Below are positions 35,406 through 44,593 of a stretch of 64,000 bases of DNA, in pieces; within the stretch, counting starts at the first letter, position 1; every line of letters begins with the position of its first letter. The DNA is from Bradyrhizobium sp. RP6 (GTDB lineage Bacteria; Pseudomonadota; Alphaproteobacteria; Rhizobiales; Xanthobacteraceae): assembly GCF_003837805.1 (NCBI RefSeq), contig NZ_RQIT01000014.1:124001-188000 (forward strand). The letters run 5' to 3'. A model generated the notes under the pieces. That model saw only the letters and a list, made by a program, of their open reading frames with translations, had not been told where the DNA came from and searched no databases. The position numbers and the translations under genes were made by a program.

Positions 35406-38308
35406 GCCCGGGTTTCGGACAGCGCGTGATCAGGCCGACGATCCAGCATCAGCCGTGCCGCCTTGAGATCGGCAGTCCCGAACCCCTCGGAGAAACGGGC
35501 GTAGGTGCTGGCGAGCCGCTCAAGCGAATCTGGCGCACCCTGCCGGTCTCGCAGACACGCCAGCGACATCTCGGTTCGCAACCGCCAGGACAATGCGCCC
35601 TGGTGCTCGGCGAGCGTCGCCGACGCGATCAGACTTGCCTCGGCGGCTGCGAGATTCCCGTCATGGGCCTCGAGTTCTCCGCGCAGACGGAGCAACTCCG
35701 GCATGTCGAAGGCTCCGCCTTCCTGCTCGATCCGCGCAACGGTCTCGTCCAACAACTCCCGCGCTTCCGGCAGCCGTCCGAGTGCCGCCAATCCCTGCGA
35801 TAGATCGGCGGCAAATGCCGATGCATAGAGTTCGTAGTGATCCGCGTGCAGACGCGGGAGCGCAGTTCGCAACAGATCGATAGCGCCGGTGATCTCGCCG
35901 CGGGCCAACATGGTCTGCGCCCGAAAGCCGCTCGCGACGGCTTCATAAGGGACGAGCCCGTGCAGGTTCGCATGCCTTGCAAGGCGGCCGGTCATGGTCT
36001 CGACGGAGGACCAGTCGCCAACCCAGCCGAACACCGAGGCGGACCAGCACAATGCGATACAATGCATGACCACGTCGCGCGGCGCTGACGCGCCGACGAG
36101 CGGGCGGATACATTCCAGCGCGCGATCGGGAAAGCCGCGCAGCCATAGCACGCGGGCGAGCGGAATCTGAGGCGTGCGCGAATAGGCGAAATGTCCGGGC
36201 TGCGTGCCGCGCAGCGCGTCATCGTCGCGCAGTCCCTCGTCGAGATGGGCCTGCGCCTCGAGCTGGTCTCCGGTGAGATGATAGGACACGCCGAGCAGCG
36301 CCTTGCTGCCGGCAACGCCCGCGGTATCGCCGATCAGGCGCGCGATCCGCTCGGCGTGACGCGCAGTTGGAACAAGATGCCGATAACCACCCGTCCGCCG
36401 GTAGAACATATTCAGCCGCGACAGCAGCCGGAATGTATTGGCATGGTCGGCGAGTGCTTCCGAAATCTCCAGCCCACGCCTGAGAGCCGCTTCCGCCTGC
36501 TCGCCGTTGCGCTCGGTGAACATGAGGGCATGACCAAGCGTCGACTGGAGCTCGAGTTCCCATCTGCCGGCCCGCTCGGCCACGTCGAGCGTTGTGAGTG
36601 CCCGATCGGACCATATGCGCGCTTCGCTCAGCAAACTGAGCTCGACGAACAGCCTCGTGCAGCTGCCCGCCAGCGGAACGCGCAGGCCGGCGCCGTCAGC
36701 ATTGGCGTAGCTCCATGCCAGTGCCGCGCGAGCGTCGGCGAGCAGGCCCGCCCGCTCCTGCGCCCGGGACGCCGGATCGCGGCTGCCCGGCTCCGTCATG
36801 CCGGCTTCGAGCATGCGTTGGACATATCCGGCATGGCGGCGCGCGATCGTGTTGGCCTCGCCACTATCAGCCAGCTTCTGCATGGCATAGGCACGCGTTG
36901 CATCCAGCAGGCGATAGCGCCGCGACGCGCCGTCCGGCTGCGCCGACACCAACGACTTGACCACGAGTTGCTCCAGCGCATGAACGACGCGATCCTCCGT
37001 CGTCGCCGCGTCAGCCGCCACCGCGACCGCGCCCTGCAACGTGAAGGGGCCCGCGAAGACGGCGAGACGCCGAAACACGATGCGCTCGCTCTCGCCGATC
37101 AGACCAAAGCTCCAATCGAGCGTGGCGCCGAGCGTCTGCTGGCGCGGCGGCGCCGTTCGCCGCCCGCGCCATTCGAGCTGGAGATGGCTGTCGAGCAACA
37201 CCGCCATCTCGCGCAATCCGTAGAGACCGACGCGCGCGGCAGCCAGCTCGATCGCGAGCGCGATCCCGTCGAGCTTGCCGCAGATCCGGACCAGGACGTC
37301 GGCATCCTCGTCCGTGATGGCGTCCCGATGGCCCGCCGCGACGGCACGGTCCACGAATAGCCGCGCAGCGGGATAATCCAGCACCTCGCCGACGCTGAGG
37401 CGGGCATCCTGCGGCGGGCCGGGCAAGGGCGCCAGCTCGAAGATCTGCTCCCCCTCCACCAGCAGCGATTCGCGGCTGGTCGCGAGAATGGCGACGCCAG
37501 GCGCCTCGCGGTAGATGGCTTCTGCGAGACGCGCGACCTCGTCGATGACATGCTCGCAGCTGTCGAGCACGAGAAGCAGCCGTTGGCCGCGCAGAAAATT
37601 GACGATGCTGCCTGCGGGGTCGTTGTGATGCACGACGAGGCCCAGTGCGGCGGCAACCGTGCTCGCGACCAGCGCGGCGTCCTGCAGCGGACCGAATTCG
37701 AGGAAATGGACGCTGCCCTCGAACCTGTCGCACATGTCATGAGCGAGCGCGGCCGCAATGGTGGTCTTGCCGATGCCGCCCGGCCCTCGGAGCGTGACAA
37801 AGCGATCGCGGAGCAGGCGCGTTGCCAGCTGGGCCACGACGTCGTCCCGCCCCACCATCCGGTCCAGGCGATGCGGCAGAGACGGTGGAGGGGCCGACGT
37901 TTCGGGCGACCGCGATGCCGGCACAGGCAGCCCGGCGCGTTCGCCTCGCCGCACCGGCGCAACGAAGCAATAGCCCCGGCTCGGGATGTTGGTGATGTAG
38001 CGGACGCCATCCTTGCCGTCGCCGAGCGCCTTGCGCAGCTCCGCGACATGGACCCGCAAGCTGATCTCCTCGACGGAGAGGCCGGACCACGCGTAGCTGA
38101 GAATCTCGTTCTTCGGCACCACCTCGCCGGCACGACTGACGAGCAGGCGCAAAATGTCTATCGCCCGGCTGCCCAGCTTGACAGGAACACCGTCCTTCTC
38201 CAGCAGCCGCGAGCGGAGCGAGAATGGTCCGAATGAGACGGCATCGAGATCAAGGATGGGCCCCGTGCCGCCACTGGGGCGGCCATGTCCTGCCGAAAGC
38301 TCGGTCAC
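35402..38308 (-). CDS. Regulator C: OmpR-type winged helix + STAND-type ATPase + helical repeats
   Basis: About 968 residues, third paralogue. The winged helix (FGPFSLRSRLLEKDG..., recognition helix EISLRVHVAELRKAL) is more diverged than A and B. P-loop RGPGGIGKTT, Walker B LLVLDSCEHVID, ATSRES, then TPR-like helices. The start is uncertain: the frame is open to 38464, but the family-like N-terminus begins near the GTG at 38308. It shares a divergent promoter region with the AraC gene, where site S5 lies. The 32-bp box found before A and B was not seen here. Confidence 0.84.
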   Translation of the reverse strand: MTELSAGHGRPSGGTGPILDLDAVSFGPFSLRSRLLEKDGVPVKLGSRAIDILRLLVSRAGEVVPKNEILSYAWSGLSVEEISLRVHVAELRKALGDGKDGVRYITNIPSRGYCFVAPVRRGERAGLPVPASRSPETSAPPPSLPHRLDRMVGRDDVVAQLATRLLRDRFVTLRGPGGIGKTTIAAALAHDMCDRFEGSVHFLEFGPLQDAALVASTVAAALGLVVHHNDPAGSIVNFLRGQRLLLVLDSCEHVIDEVARLAEAIYREAPGVAILATSRESLLVEGEQIFELAPLPGPPQDARLSVGEVLDYPAARLFVDRAVAAGHRDAITDEDADVLVRICGKLDGIALAIELAAARVGLYGLREMAVLLDSHLQLEWRGRRTAPPRQQTLGATLDWSFGLIGESERIVFRRLAVFAGPFTLQGAVAVAADAATTEDRVVHALEQLVVKSLVSAQPDGASRRYRLLDATRAYAMQKLADSGEANTIARRHAGYVQRMLEAGMTEPGSRDPASRAQERAGLLADARAALAWSYANADGAGLRVPLAGSCTRLFVELSLLSEARIWSDRALTTLDVAERAGRWELELQSTLGHALMFTERNGEQAEAALRRGLEISEALADHANTFRLLSRLNMFYRRTGGYRHLVPTARHAERIARLIGDTAGVAGSKALLGVSYHLTGDQLEAQAHLDEGLRDDDALRGTQPGHFAYSRTPQIPLARVLWLRGFPDRALECIRPLVGASAPRDVVMHCIALCWSASVFGWVGDWSSVETMTGRLARHANLHGLVPYEAVASGFRAQTMLARGEITGAIDLLRTALPRLHADHYELYASAFAADLSQGLAALGRLPEARELLDETVARIEQEGGAFDMPELLRLRGELEAHDGNLAAAEASLIASATLAEHQGALSWRLRTEMSLACLRDRQGAPDSLERLASTYARFSEGFGTADLKAARLMLDRRPDHALSETRA

Positions 38309-38523
38309 ATCGCGCTCATCTTGACTGCTTCTTCGAAACGCGGCGCAACTATACAAGGCGCCACTGCAAGGTCCAGCGAAGGCGTTCAGCGGTCTCGCAC
38401 CGGTGCGTCGGTCTACGCGATGCGCTCGCCTCTGGCCCCTCCTGTCCGCGCAAATGCATGACAAATTGGTTCTATTCAGCCCGTCTGCGACGAGCTGTCA
38501 CACCTGATGCACGCCCACAGAAT

Positions 38524-38548
38524 CTAACACTTCCTAATCACCCCTAAC
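38524..38548 (+). promoter_or_regulatory. CTAAC tandem repeat site S5 (AraC promoter)
   Basis: CTAAC-N5-CTAAT-N5-CTAAC followed by GGGC; three half-sites with exact 10-bp period, one helical turn apart. It lies 101 bp before the AraC-type gene at 38650 and in the divergent region with regulator C. With S1 it is the clearest copy. Confidence 0.72.
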
Positions 38549-38649
38549 GGGCGTCCTGGCCAGCTCACGTTTATCCTCTCAGCATGGAAATCATTGGTTT
38601 GCGCGCCTGCCGGCCGTTGCAAGCGACGGCAAAACCAGGAGGGACGACG

Positions 38650-39627
38650 ATGTCGAGCAACTTGCAAGTGGCGCATGCCTGGATTGATCTTCCGGCCTTC
38701 CCGCAGGATCATGGTGATCTTCGCCCTACACAGGCGATCGCCCGGGAGAGCCAATGGCGTCAGATCGATCGCGCTCCGGAGGACATGGCCGAAGACATCA
38801 CGATCTCGCGATGGGATGATCCGCAGGGCACCTCGTTGCACGAAACGACGACACCGGACGATCGCTATTTCGTCGGCATTGCCCTGAAGGCCACGCGCGT
38901 GAAGCTGACACGGGATGGCCGGATCCTCTTCGAAGGCGCCATGCCGGCGGGGTCGCTTTACGTCACCGCCCCGTCGAAGCCGCTCGGCGCACAATTCCAG
39001 TCGCCGTGCGCATTCCTGCACGTGCACATCTCCACGGACCATCTTCCAGCGCACGCGGACGGGCTGAACGACCTCGTGCTGTTGCGCGACCCGCTCGCTG
39101 CCGAGCTCGCCAGGGCGCTGGTCGAACATGGTGATGCGGCGGATCGACAGTTTACGCGCTGTATCGGCCAGACCTTGGCGATGCATCTCACCCGGATGGA
39201 GTTGCCGCGCGTCAGGGTCAATGCATTGCCGAAATGGCGCTTGCGTCGCGTCGAGCAATACATCGCCGATCATTTCGACCGCTGCATCAGCCTGTCCGAG
39301 CTCGCCAATGTCGCCGGCCTGTCCAGGATGCACTTTGCGGCGCAATTCCGTGCCGCGACCGGCTATCGTCCCCGCGAATATCTGCTCACGCATCGGGTCG
39401 AGCATGCCAAGATGCTGCTCGCGACCACCGAGCGGCCATTGGCGGACATCGCGCTTGCCGTGGGCTTCAGCACACAGGCACATTTCTCGACCGTGTTCAA
39501 GCGGATCAGCGGTCAATCTCCGGCGCGCTGGCGCCTTGGCAACGTGGGCGGGCAGCTCGTGGTCGAAGCGCAGCCGAGGCAGCGCGCGTCTCTGGAGAGG
39601 GATTGGATCGCCAGCGCCGCTGCATAG
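38650..39627 (+). CDS. AraC family transcriptional regulator
   Basis: 325 residues. The C-terminal AraC/XylS domain has both helix-turn-helix units (CISLSELANVAGLSRMHFAAQF and PLADIALAVGFSTQAHFSTVF). The N-terminal ~200 residues are a cupin-like sensing region. ATG 38650 is chosen because AGGAGGG sits 6 bp upstream; an in-frame ATG at 38584 lacks this. It may be a second-tier regulator under site S5. Confidence 0.92.
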   Translation: MSSNLQVAHAWIDLPAFPQDHGDLRPTQAIARESQWRQIDRAPEDMAEDITISRWDDPQGTSLHETTTPDDRYFVGIALKATRVKLTRDGRILFEGAMPAGSLYVTAPSKPLGAQFQSPCAFLHVHISTDHLPAHADGLNDLVLLRDPLAAELARALVEHGDAADRQFTRCIGQTLAMHLTRMELPRVRVNALPKWRLRRVEQYIADHFDRCISLSELANVAGLSRMHFAAQFRAATGYRPREYLLTHRVEHAKMLLATTERPLADIALAVGFSTQAHFSTVFKRISGQSPARWRLGNVGGQLVVEAQPRQRASLERDWIASAAA

Positions 39628-39715
39628 CTGATCCGGCGAGCGACGGACGACGGGGATCCCGAGGCGCGTGCCTCAACTTGTGTGCTGCTCCCGATCTCGC
39701 CGCTGCAAGTCCTCG

Positions 39716-39849
39716 TGTCCCGGACGAGCTGCAACGCGCGAGCGTTGCGGCGCAGAGCCGGGACACAGAACGCTCCACTGTAGCTTGCGGTGAGATGGGC
39801 CCCGGCTCTGCAGCGCATCGTCGAAGAGACGCTGCGCTGCGTCCGGGGC
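39716..39849. repeat. Two tandem intergenic hairpins
   Basis: The first hairpin, 39716-39765, has outer arms TGTCCCGG/CCGGGACA and an inner stem GCAACGC-gcga-GCGTTGC. The second, 39799-39849, has outer arms GCCCCGG/CCGGGGC. The 246-bp gap between the convergent AraC and BisC genes holds only these; they resemble dispersed palindromes of Bradyrhizobium and may terminate both genes. Confidence 0.7.
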
Positions 39850-39873
39850 ACGAAAGCGCAATACCAACGGCCG

Positions 39874-42195
39874 CTACACCGGATCGAACGCCCGGATCGG
39901 CGGCAGATTGCCCGTGAACTTCTCCACCTCGACGGTCGTCAGCTGGCCGGTGCAGCCCTGCGCCAGGGACGAGGTGCCGACGTCGCGGGTCAGCACGTTC
40001 GGATTGCCGTGAACGCAAAGCGGCGCCTCGTCTTCGGGATCCATCGGATCGTACCACGCGCCGGTCGGAAGCTGAACCACGCCGGGCGCGATACCGTCGG
40101 TGACGTGGACGGCGGCAAGGCACGCGCCGCGCTCGTTGAACAGGCGAATGATGTCGCCATCCTTGATGCCGCGCGCGGCCGCATCAACCGGGTTCATACG
40201 CGCGACCTCCCGGCCGCGATGTTTTGCGGCAAGCGAATGTCCGCCGAAATCGAGCTGGCTGTGCAGGCGCGTCACCGGCTGGTTGGCGACGAGGAAGCAC
40301 GGCGCGCCGGGCTTGGGCGTATCGGTCTTGTCGAGCCAGACCGGATGGCCGGGACAATCCGCATCGCCATGACCTGCGATCTTGGCCGAGAAGATCTCGA
40401 TCCGCCCGCTCGGCGTCGGCAAAGCGTGATTGACGGGGTCCTCGCGGAAGCGTCGCAGCCGGCCGCCGTCGTCGGGCTGCTGCGGTACGACCAGGCTGCC
40501 GCGCGCCCAGAACTCGTCGAAACTTGGCGCTTCGAGGCCGCGCTTGGCCAGCGAGGCGCGGGTCGGCTCGTAGAGATGCTCCAGCCATTGCCGCGACGTG
40601 CGCCCTTCGGTGAAGGGTTCGCGCGCCCCGAGGCGTTCGGCAAGATCGGCAAAGATCTCGTAGTCGTCGCGCGCGAGTCCGAATGGCTCGGCGATCCGAT
40701 GCATCGCGACCATGAGCGGATCGTTGCTGGAATAGCCGATGTCCTCGCGTTCGAGCGTCATCGTCGAGGGCAGCACGATGTCGGCGTGACGGGCTGTGGC
40801 GGTCCATGCGAGCTCGTGCACAACGAATGTGTCTACTTGCGCGAACGCCTTGCGCAAGCGGTTGATGTCCTGGTGGTGATGGAAGGGATTGCCGCCCGCC
40901 CAGTAAACCAGACGAATGTCCGGATAGGTGCGCGTCTCGCCGTTATAGCGATACGTACGGCCGGGATTGAGCAGCATGTCGGCGATGCGCGCCACCGGGA
41001 TGAAATCGGCAACACCGTTGCGGCCCTGCCCCAGCGTCGGCCCCGGCACGTCGTTGACGCGGCGGCCGTAATAGCCGATCGCACCCAACGAATAGGCGTA
41101 GCCGCCGCCGGGAAGGCCGATCTGGCCGAGCGCTGCCGCCAGCACCATCCCCATCCACACCGGCTGCTCGCCATGCTCGGCGCGCTGAAGCGAATGGGAG
41201 ACGGTGATGAGCGCGCGCTTTCCGGCAAGACGCCGCGCCAGCTTGCGAATCGTATCCGCCTCCACGCCGCAGATTGCGGCGGCCCATTCGGCGTGCTTGG
41301 CCTGCCCGTCGTTCTCGCCGGTGAGATAGCGCAGGAAGACCGGCCACCCCTCGGTGTAGCGATCGAGGAAGGCCTGGTCGTGCAGGCTTTCGCTCACGAG
41401 CGTGTGGACGATGCCGAGCATCAGCGCAGTATCGGTGCCGGGCACGCAGGTCATCCATTCGGCGCCGGCCTCGACCGGCAGATCGTCGCGCAGCGGGCTG
41501 ACCAGGACGAACTCGCAGCCGCGCCGGCGCGCAGCCGCCATCGCGCCGCGCTCGACATGCTTGCTGATCGAGCCACCGGCCACCATCGAGTTCTTCAGCG
41601 CCATGCCGCCGAATGCCAGCACGACCTCGGTGTGATCAGCGATCTGCTCCCAGGTGACGTTGCGCTTGGTAATATCCTCGTAGCCGGCCAGGATCTGCGG
41701 CAGCAGTACCGAGGACGCTCCGGAGGAATAGGAGTTGACCGAGCGCACATAGCCGCCCATCGCGGTGTTGAGGAAGCGATGCACCTGGCTCTGGGCGTGA
41801 TGGAAGCGGCCGGCGCTCGACCAGCCATAGGAGCCGCCGAACACGGCGCCCGGCCCGCGCGTGTCGCGGATGCGGCACAGCTCATCGCCGAGGAGGTCGA
41901 GCGCCTTCTCCCAGCTGACGGAGACGAACTCGTCGCGGCCGCGGCGATCGTCGGGGCCCGGGCCGCGCTCGAGCCAGCCGCGGCGGACCGCCGGTTGGGC
42001 GATGCGCGCCTGGTGCCGGAGCGCGCCGGGAAAATTGTCGATGATGCCGTTCGGATCGGGATCGCCCGCATAGGCCCTGACCTCCAGCCCGCCCGCGCCC
42101 TGACGCGCGGAGAACACACCCCAATGCGAGGTATGCGGCTTGAACCCGTCCGACAGGTCGAGACCGGGGTCGGGAAAGCCAATCGTATCGTCCAT
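39874..42195 (-). CDS. bisC: Molybdopterin oxidoreductase of the biotin/TMAO/DMSO reductase type
   Basis: 773 residues, DMSO-reductase family without an N-terminal 4Fe-4S cysteine motif. GGSYGWSSAGRFHHAQSQVHRF holds the Ser ligand expected for BisC/TorA/DorA. No signal peptide is seen, favouring cytoplasmic BisC-like biotin or methionine sulfoxide reduction over periplasmic TMAO reduction. C-terminal molybdopterin-binding domain with TSSLAQGCTGQLTTVEVEKF. The ATG at 42195 is chosen within a longer frame. It needs molybdenum although the window's mod locus is broken. Exact substrate uncertain. Confidence 0.85.
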   Translation of the reverse strand: MDDTIGFPDPGLDLSDGFKPHTSHWGVFSARQGAGGLEVRAYAGDPDPNGIIDNFPGALRHQARIAQPAVRRGWLERGPGPDDRRGRDEFVSVSWEKALDLLGDELCRIRDTRGPGAVFGGSYGWSSAGRFHHAQSQVHRFLNTAMGGYVRSVNSYSSGASSVLLPQILAGYEDITKRNVTWEQIADHTEVVLAFGGMALKNSMVAGGSISKHVERGAMAAARRRGCEFVLVSPLRDDLPVEAGAEWMTCVPGTDTALMLGIVHTLVSESLHDQAFLDRYTEGWPVFLRYLTGENDGQAKHAEWAAAICGVEADTIRKLARRLAGKRALITVSHSLQRAEHGEQPVWMGMVLAAALGQIGLPGGGYAYSLGAIGYYGRRVNDVPGPTLGQGRNGVADFIPVARIADMLLNPGRTYRYNGETRTYPDIRLVYWAGGNPFHHHQDINRLRKAFAQVDTFVVHELAWTATARHADIVLPSTMTLEREDIGYSSNDPLMVAMHRIAEPFGLARDDYEIFADLAERLGAREPFTEGRTSRQWLEHLYEPTRASLAKRGLEAPSFDEFWARGSLVVPQQPDDGGRLRRFREDPVNHALPTPSGRIEIFSAKIAGHGDADCPGHPVWLDKTDTPKPGAPCFLVANQPVTRLHSQLDFGGHSLAAKHRGREVARMNPVDAAARGIKDGDIIRLFNERGACLAAVHVTDGIAPGVVQLPTGAWYDPMDPEDEAPLCVHGNPNVLTRDVGTSSLAQGCTGQLTTVEVEKFTGNLPPIRAFDPV

Positions 42196-42506
42196 CGTCT
42201 GATCCTTGTTCCGGTGCCGGCCTGCAATCGGGTGGTAATATACCGATCCGTTCCGGACGTCGTCGAGATCAGCGTTGACGGAAACGCTGGCCTGCCCCGC
42301 GCAAAATCCAGCTGAAGGCATCGCCAAGGCACGTGCGATGGCGGCGGTGACCTGTACCAGCCGAGAGCCGAGGGACTGGCCCGAACTGCCGATTCGTGTC
42401 GCTGCGTCGGCAAGGAGAATTCGTGGCGGGGGCGATGGTCGACCGCGGCATCCGCCAGGCACCAGAACCCGCACAGAGCGAATGCGTCATGCTGGCGGGC
42501 CTGACA
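42196..42506. other. Gene-free stretch upstream of bisC
   Basis: About 310 bp with open frames but no protein-like sequence, clear promoter or repeat. It presumably contains the bisC promoter on the minus strand. Confidence 0.5.
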
Positions 42507-42689
42507 TCATCCGCGTGCGCAGCAGTCGACCAGCAGATTCCATATCCGCTGCGCCTCTTCTCTCTTGTGAGTCTCCGCTACTTGCTCCGCGCTCGACCGA
42601 TCATCTGCTGCGATGGCGCGTGTTTCGCGCGGCGCGATCCACCGCTCCGAAATCGGGTCGTACCATTTTCCGATATGCATCTCAGTCAC
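42507..42689 (-). CDS. Possible small protein, 60 residues
   Basis: Not recognised. The product is charged and protein-like (HIGKWYDPISERWIAPRETRAI then a helical EEAQRIWNLLVDC end). The start is GTG at 42689 or ATG at 42680; no good ribosome site is seen. The opposite strand is also open, so this is tentative. Confidence 0.35.
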   Translation of the reverse strand: MTEMHIGKWYDPISERWIAPRETRAIAADDRSSAEQVAETHKREEAQRIWNLLVDCCARG

Positions 42690-42811
42690 GTCGATCGGCT
42701 CACAGATCTGATCCAGGTGATTGCGCCTCCCGCGGCTTCATTCCAGCCATCCGGCAGCGCGCCACCCATTTCACCAATCAGGAGCTCGCGCGATCGTTCC
42801 CGCCCGCCGCG

Positions 42812-43006
42812 TCAGCTTGGCCGGGCCGGATGAAGTGTGCGCGGGTGCCGCTCGTGCAGTAACCGCGCAAGCTCCTCACGCTCCGTCGGACGTCCCTTCA
42901 TGGCGGTCTCAAACAGCGCCTCCTGGATGTCGCGAGGCATGTCCCCCCACACGTCCATCGCCGCGCGTCCGAGCAGGCTCGCAAGATGGTCCACTCCATC
43001 GCTCAT
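42812..43006 (-). CDS. Small hypothetical protein, 64 residues
   Basis: Not assigned to a family. Acidic helical N-terminal half (MSDGVDHLASLLGRAAMDVW, then GDMPRDIQEALFETAMKG) and a His/Pro/Arg-rich tail. GGGAG lies upstream of the ATG, and an EcfG-type promoter on the same strand is ~28 bp upstream, sharing a symmetrical element with the divergent DUF892 gene. It is probably a general-stress-response small protein (inference). Confidence 0.68.
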   Translation of the reverse strand: MSDGVDHLASLLGRAAMDVWGDMPRDIQEALFETAMKGRPTEREELARLLHERHPRTLHPARPS

Positions 43007-43033
43007 TTGGCTCTCCCGATCTGCACAAGGAAT

Positions 43034-43060
43034 GGAACAGCGACGGCCGCGCGGCGTTCC
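43034..43060. promoter_or_regulatory. Symmetrical (bidirectional) EcfG-type promoter
   Basis: Plus strand: GGAAC (43034-43038), 16 bp, CGTT (43055-43058), matching the alphaproteobacterial EcfG consensus GGAAC-N16/17-CGTT. The element ends GTTCC, so the minus strand reads GGAAC (43060-43056), 16 bp, TGTT (43039-43036). It can thus serve DUF892 (start 43093) and the small protein (start 43006) at once. Confidence 0.75.
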
Positions 43061-43092
43061 ACTGCCATCATTGTGAAAAGGAGGCGTCGTTT

Positions 43093-43608
43093 ATGGGATT
43101 CTTCACCAAGGACATCAAATCGATGGAAGACCTGCTGCTGCACGGCATGCAGGACATCTATTACGCGGAACAGCAGATCCTGAAGGCGCTGCCGAAGATG
43201 ATCGACAAGGCGACCAACAGGGATCTCGTCGCCGGGCTGAAAGCGCATCTGGAAGAGACTAACAAGCAGGTCGAACGGCTCGACAAGGTGTTCGCCAAGC
43301 TCGGCAAGGAGCCGAGCGGCACTCATTGTCCGGCCATTGACGGCCTCATCGAGGAAGCCGACGAGACCGCCGGGGAGATCGAGGACAAGGCCGTGCTCGA
43401 CGCCGCGATCGTCGCCAACGCACAGGCCGTGGAGCACTACGAAATGTGCCGCTACGGTACGCTGATTGCCTGGGCGAAAGAGCTCGGCCACGACGACATC
43501 GTGCGCTTCCTCACGACCAATTTGAACGAGGAGAAGGCTGCCAATACCAAGCTGAACACGGTGGCCCTTCGCAAAGGTGTCAACGCCAAGGCCTCTGACG
43601 CAGCGTGA
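43093..43608 (+). CDS. DUF892 (YciE/YciF-type) ferritin-like protein
   Basis: 171 residues, four-helix ferritin-like fold. Family start FFTKDIKSMEDLLLHGMQDIYYAEQQILKALPKM, with Glu/His residues suited to a diiron site (EQQ, EET, HYE). Such proteins are induced by osmotic or general stress; function unproven. AGGAGG precedes the ATG, and an EcfG-type promoter ends 34 bp upstream. The open frame extends further upstream but the family N-terminus starts here. Confidence 0.93.
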   Translation: MGFFTKDIKSMEDLLLHGMQDIYYAEQQILKALPKMIDKATNRDLVAGLKAHLEETNKQVERLDKVFAKLGKEPSGTHCPAIDGLIEEADETAGEIEDKAVLDAAIVANAQAVEHYEMCRYGTLIAWAKELGHDDIVRFLTTNLNEEKAANTKLNTVALRKGVNAKASDAA

Positions 43609-43709
43609 TTGAGGCAGGCTGATCGAGACAGGTTGATCGGCGGCCCCCCTCGCGGCGCCGCCCGGTCCTCCCGAAGGTTCTCTTCTCCGCCGCGGACAGG
43701 CATGTTCGA

Positions 43710-44573
43710 TCAGATGAACGGCTTGCCGCCGGTGACGGGCAACGTTGCTCCCGAAGTGTAGCTCGAGAGCGGATCGGCCAGCATGACATAGGCCGTCGCG
43801 AGCTCGGCGGGCTGGCCGGCGCGCTGCATCGGCACCTGCTTGCCGAAGTTCTTGACGGTTTCCCCCGGCATGGTCGATGGAATCAGCGGCGTCCAGATCG
43901 GACCCGGGGCCACTGCGTTGACCCGAATGCCCTTCTCGGCCAGCATCTGGGCGAGCCCGCCGGTAAAATTCTGAATGGCTCCCTTGGTGGTGGCGTAAGC
44001 CAGCAGGCTCGGGTTCGGCATGTCGGAGTTCACCGAGGCGGTGTTGATGATCGCGGCTCCCGGCCGCATGTGGGGGACGGCAGCCTTGGTCAGATAGAAC
44101 ATGGCGTGGATGTTGGTCTCGAACGTCCGCTGCCACTCCTCGTCGCTGATATCGGCGATGTCCTTGAACGTGGCCTGATGGGCCGCGTTGTTGACCAGGA
44201 TGTCGATTCCGCCGAGCTCTTCGACGGTGCGATCCACGATGGCGCGGCAGTGCTCGGGATTGCTGATATCGCCTGGGATCAGGACGACCTTGCGTCCCTC
44301 CCGTTCCACCAGCGCCTTGACCTCGGCCGCATCCTCGTCCTCGTTCAAATAGGAGACGACGATATCCGCGCCTTCACGAGCGTAGGCGATCGCCACCGCG
44401 CGGCCGATGCCGCTGTCGCCGCCCGTGATGATGGCCTTCTTTCCCGCCAGACGTCCGGCGCCCTTGTAACTCTCCTCGCCATGATCCGGTCGCGGCTGCA
44501 TCGCACGCGTCGAACCAGGCATCGGTTGCTGCTGCGAGGGATAAGGCGGCTTTGGATAGTCGGTCATGGACAA
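43710..44573 (-). CDS. SDR-family oxidoreductase, stress type (YghA-like)
   Basis: 287 residues with an N-terminal extension (DYPKPPYPSQQQPMPGSTRA) typical of YghA/GsiB-type stress dehydrogenases. Rossmann motif TGGDSGIGRAVA, NNAA, catalytic Ser (TASVNS), and Tyr-Lys in YATTKGAI. NAD(P)-dependent; substrate unknown. GGGAG precedes the ATG and an EcfG-type promoter lies 20 bp upstream, consistent with general stress control. Confidence 0.93.
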   Translation of the reverse strand: MSMTDYPKPPYPSQQQPMPGSTRAMQPRPDHGEESYKGAGRLAGKKAIITGGDSGIGRAVAIAYAREGADIVVSYLNEDEDAAEVKALVEREGRKVVLIPGDISNPEHCRAIVDRTVEELGGIDILVNNAAHQATFKDIADISDEEWQRTFETNIHAMFYLTKAAVPHMRPGAAIINTASVNSDMPNPSLLAYATTKGAIQNFTGGLAQMLAEKGIRVNAVAPGPIWTPLIPSTMPGETVKNFGKQVPMQRAGQPAELATAYVMLADPLSSYTSGATLPVTGGKPFI

Positions 44574-44593
44574 CTCCCGGCGTTTGCTGCGCT

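Noticed and set aside
39790..42315. 841-codon plus-strand open frame opposite bisC
   Set aside because: Shadow of the BisC gene; its composition is not protein-like.
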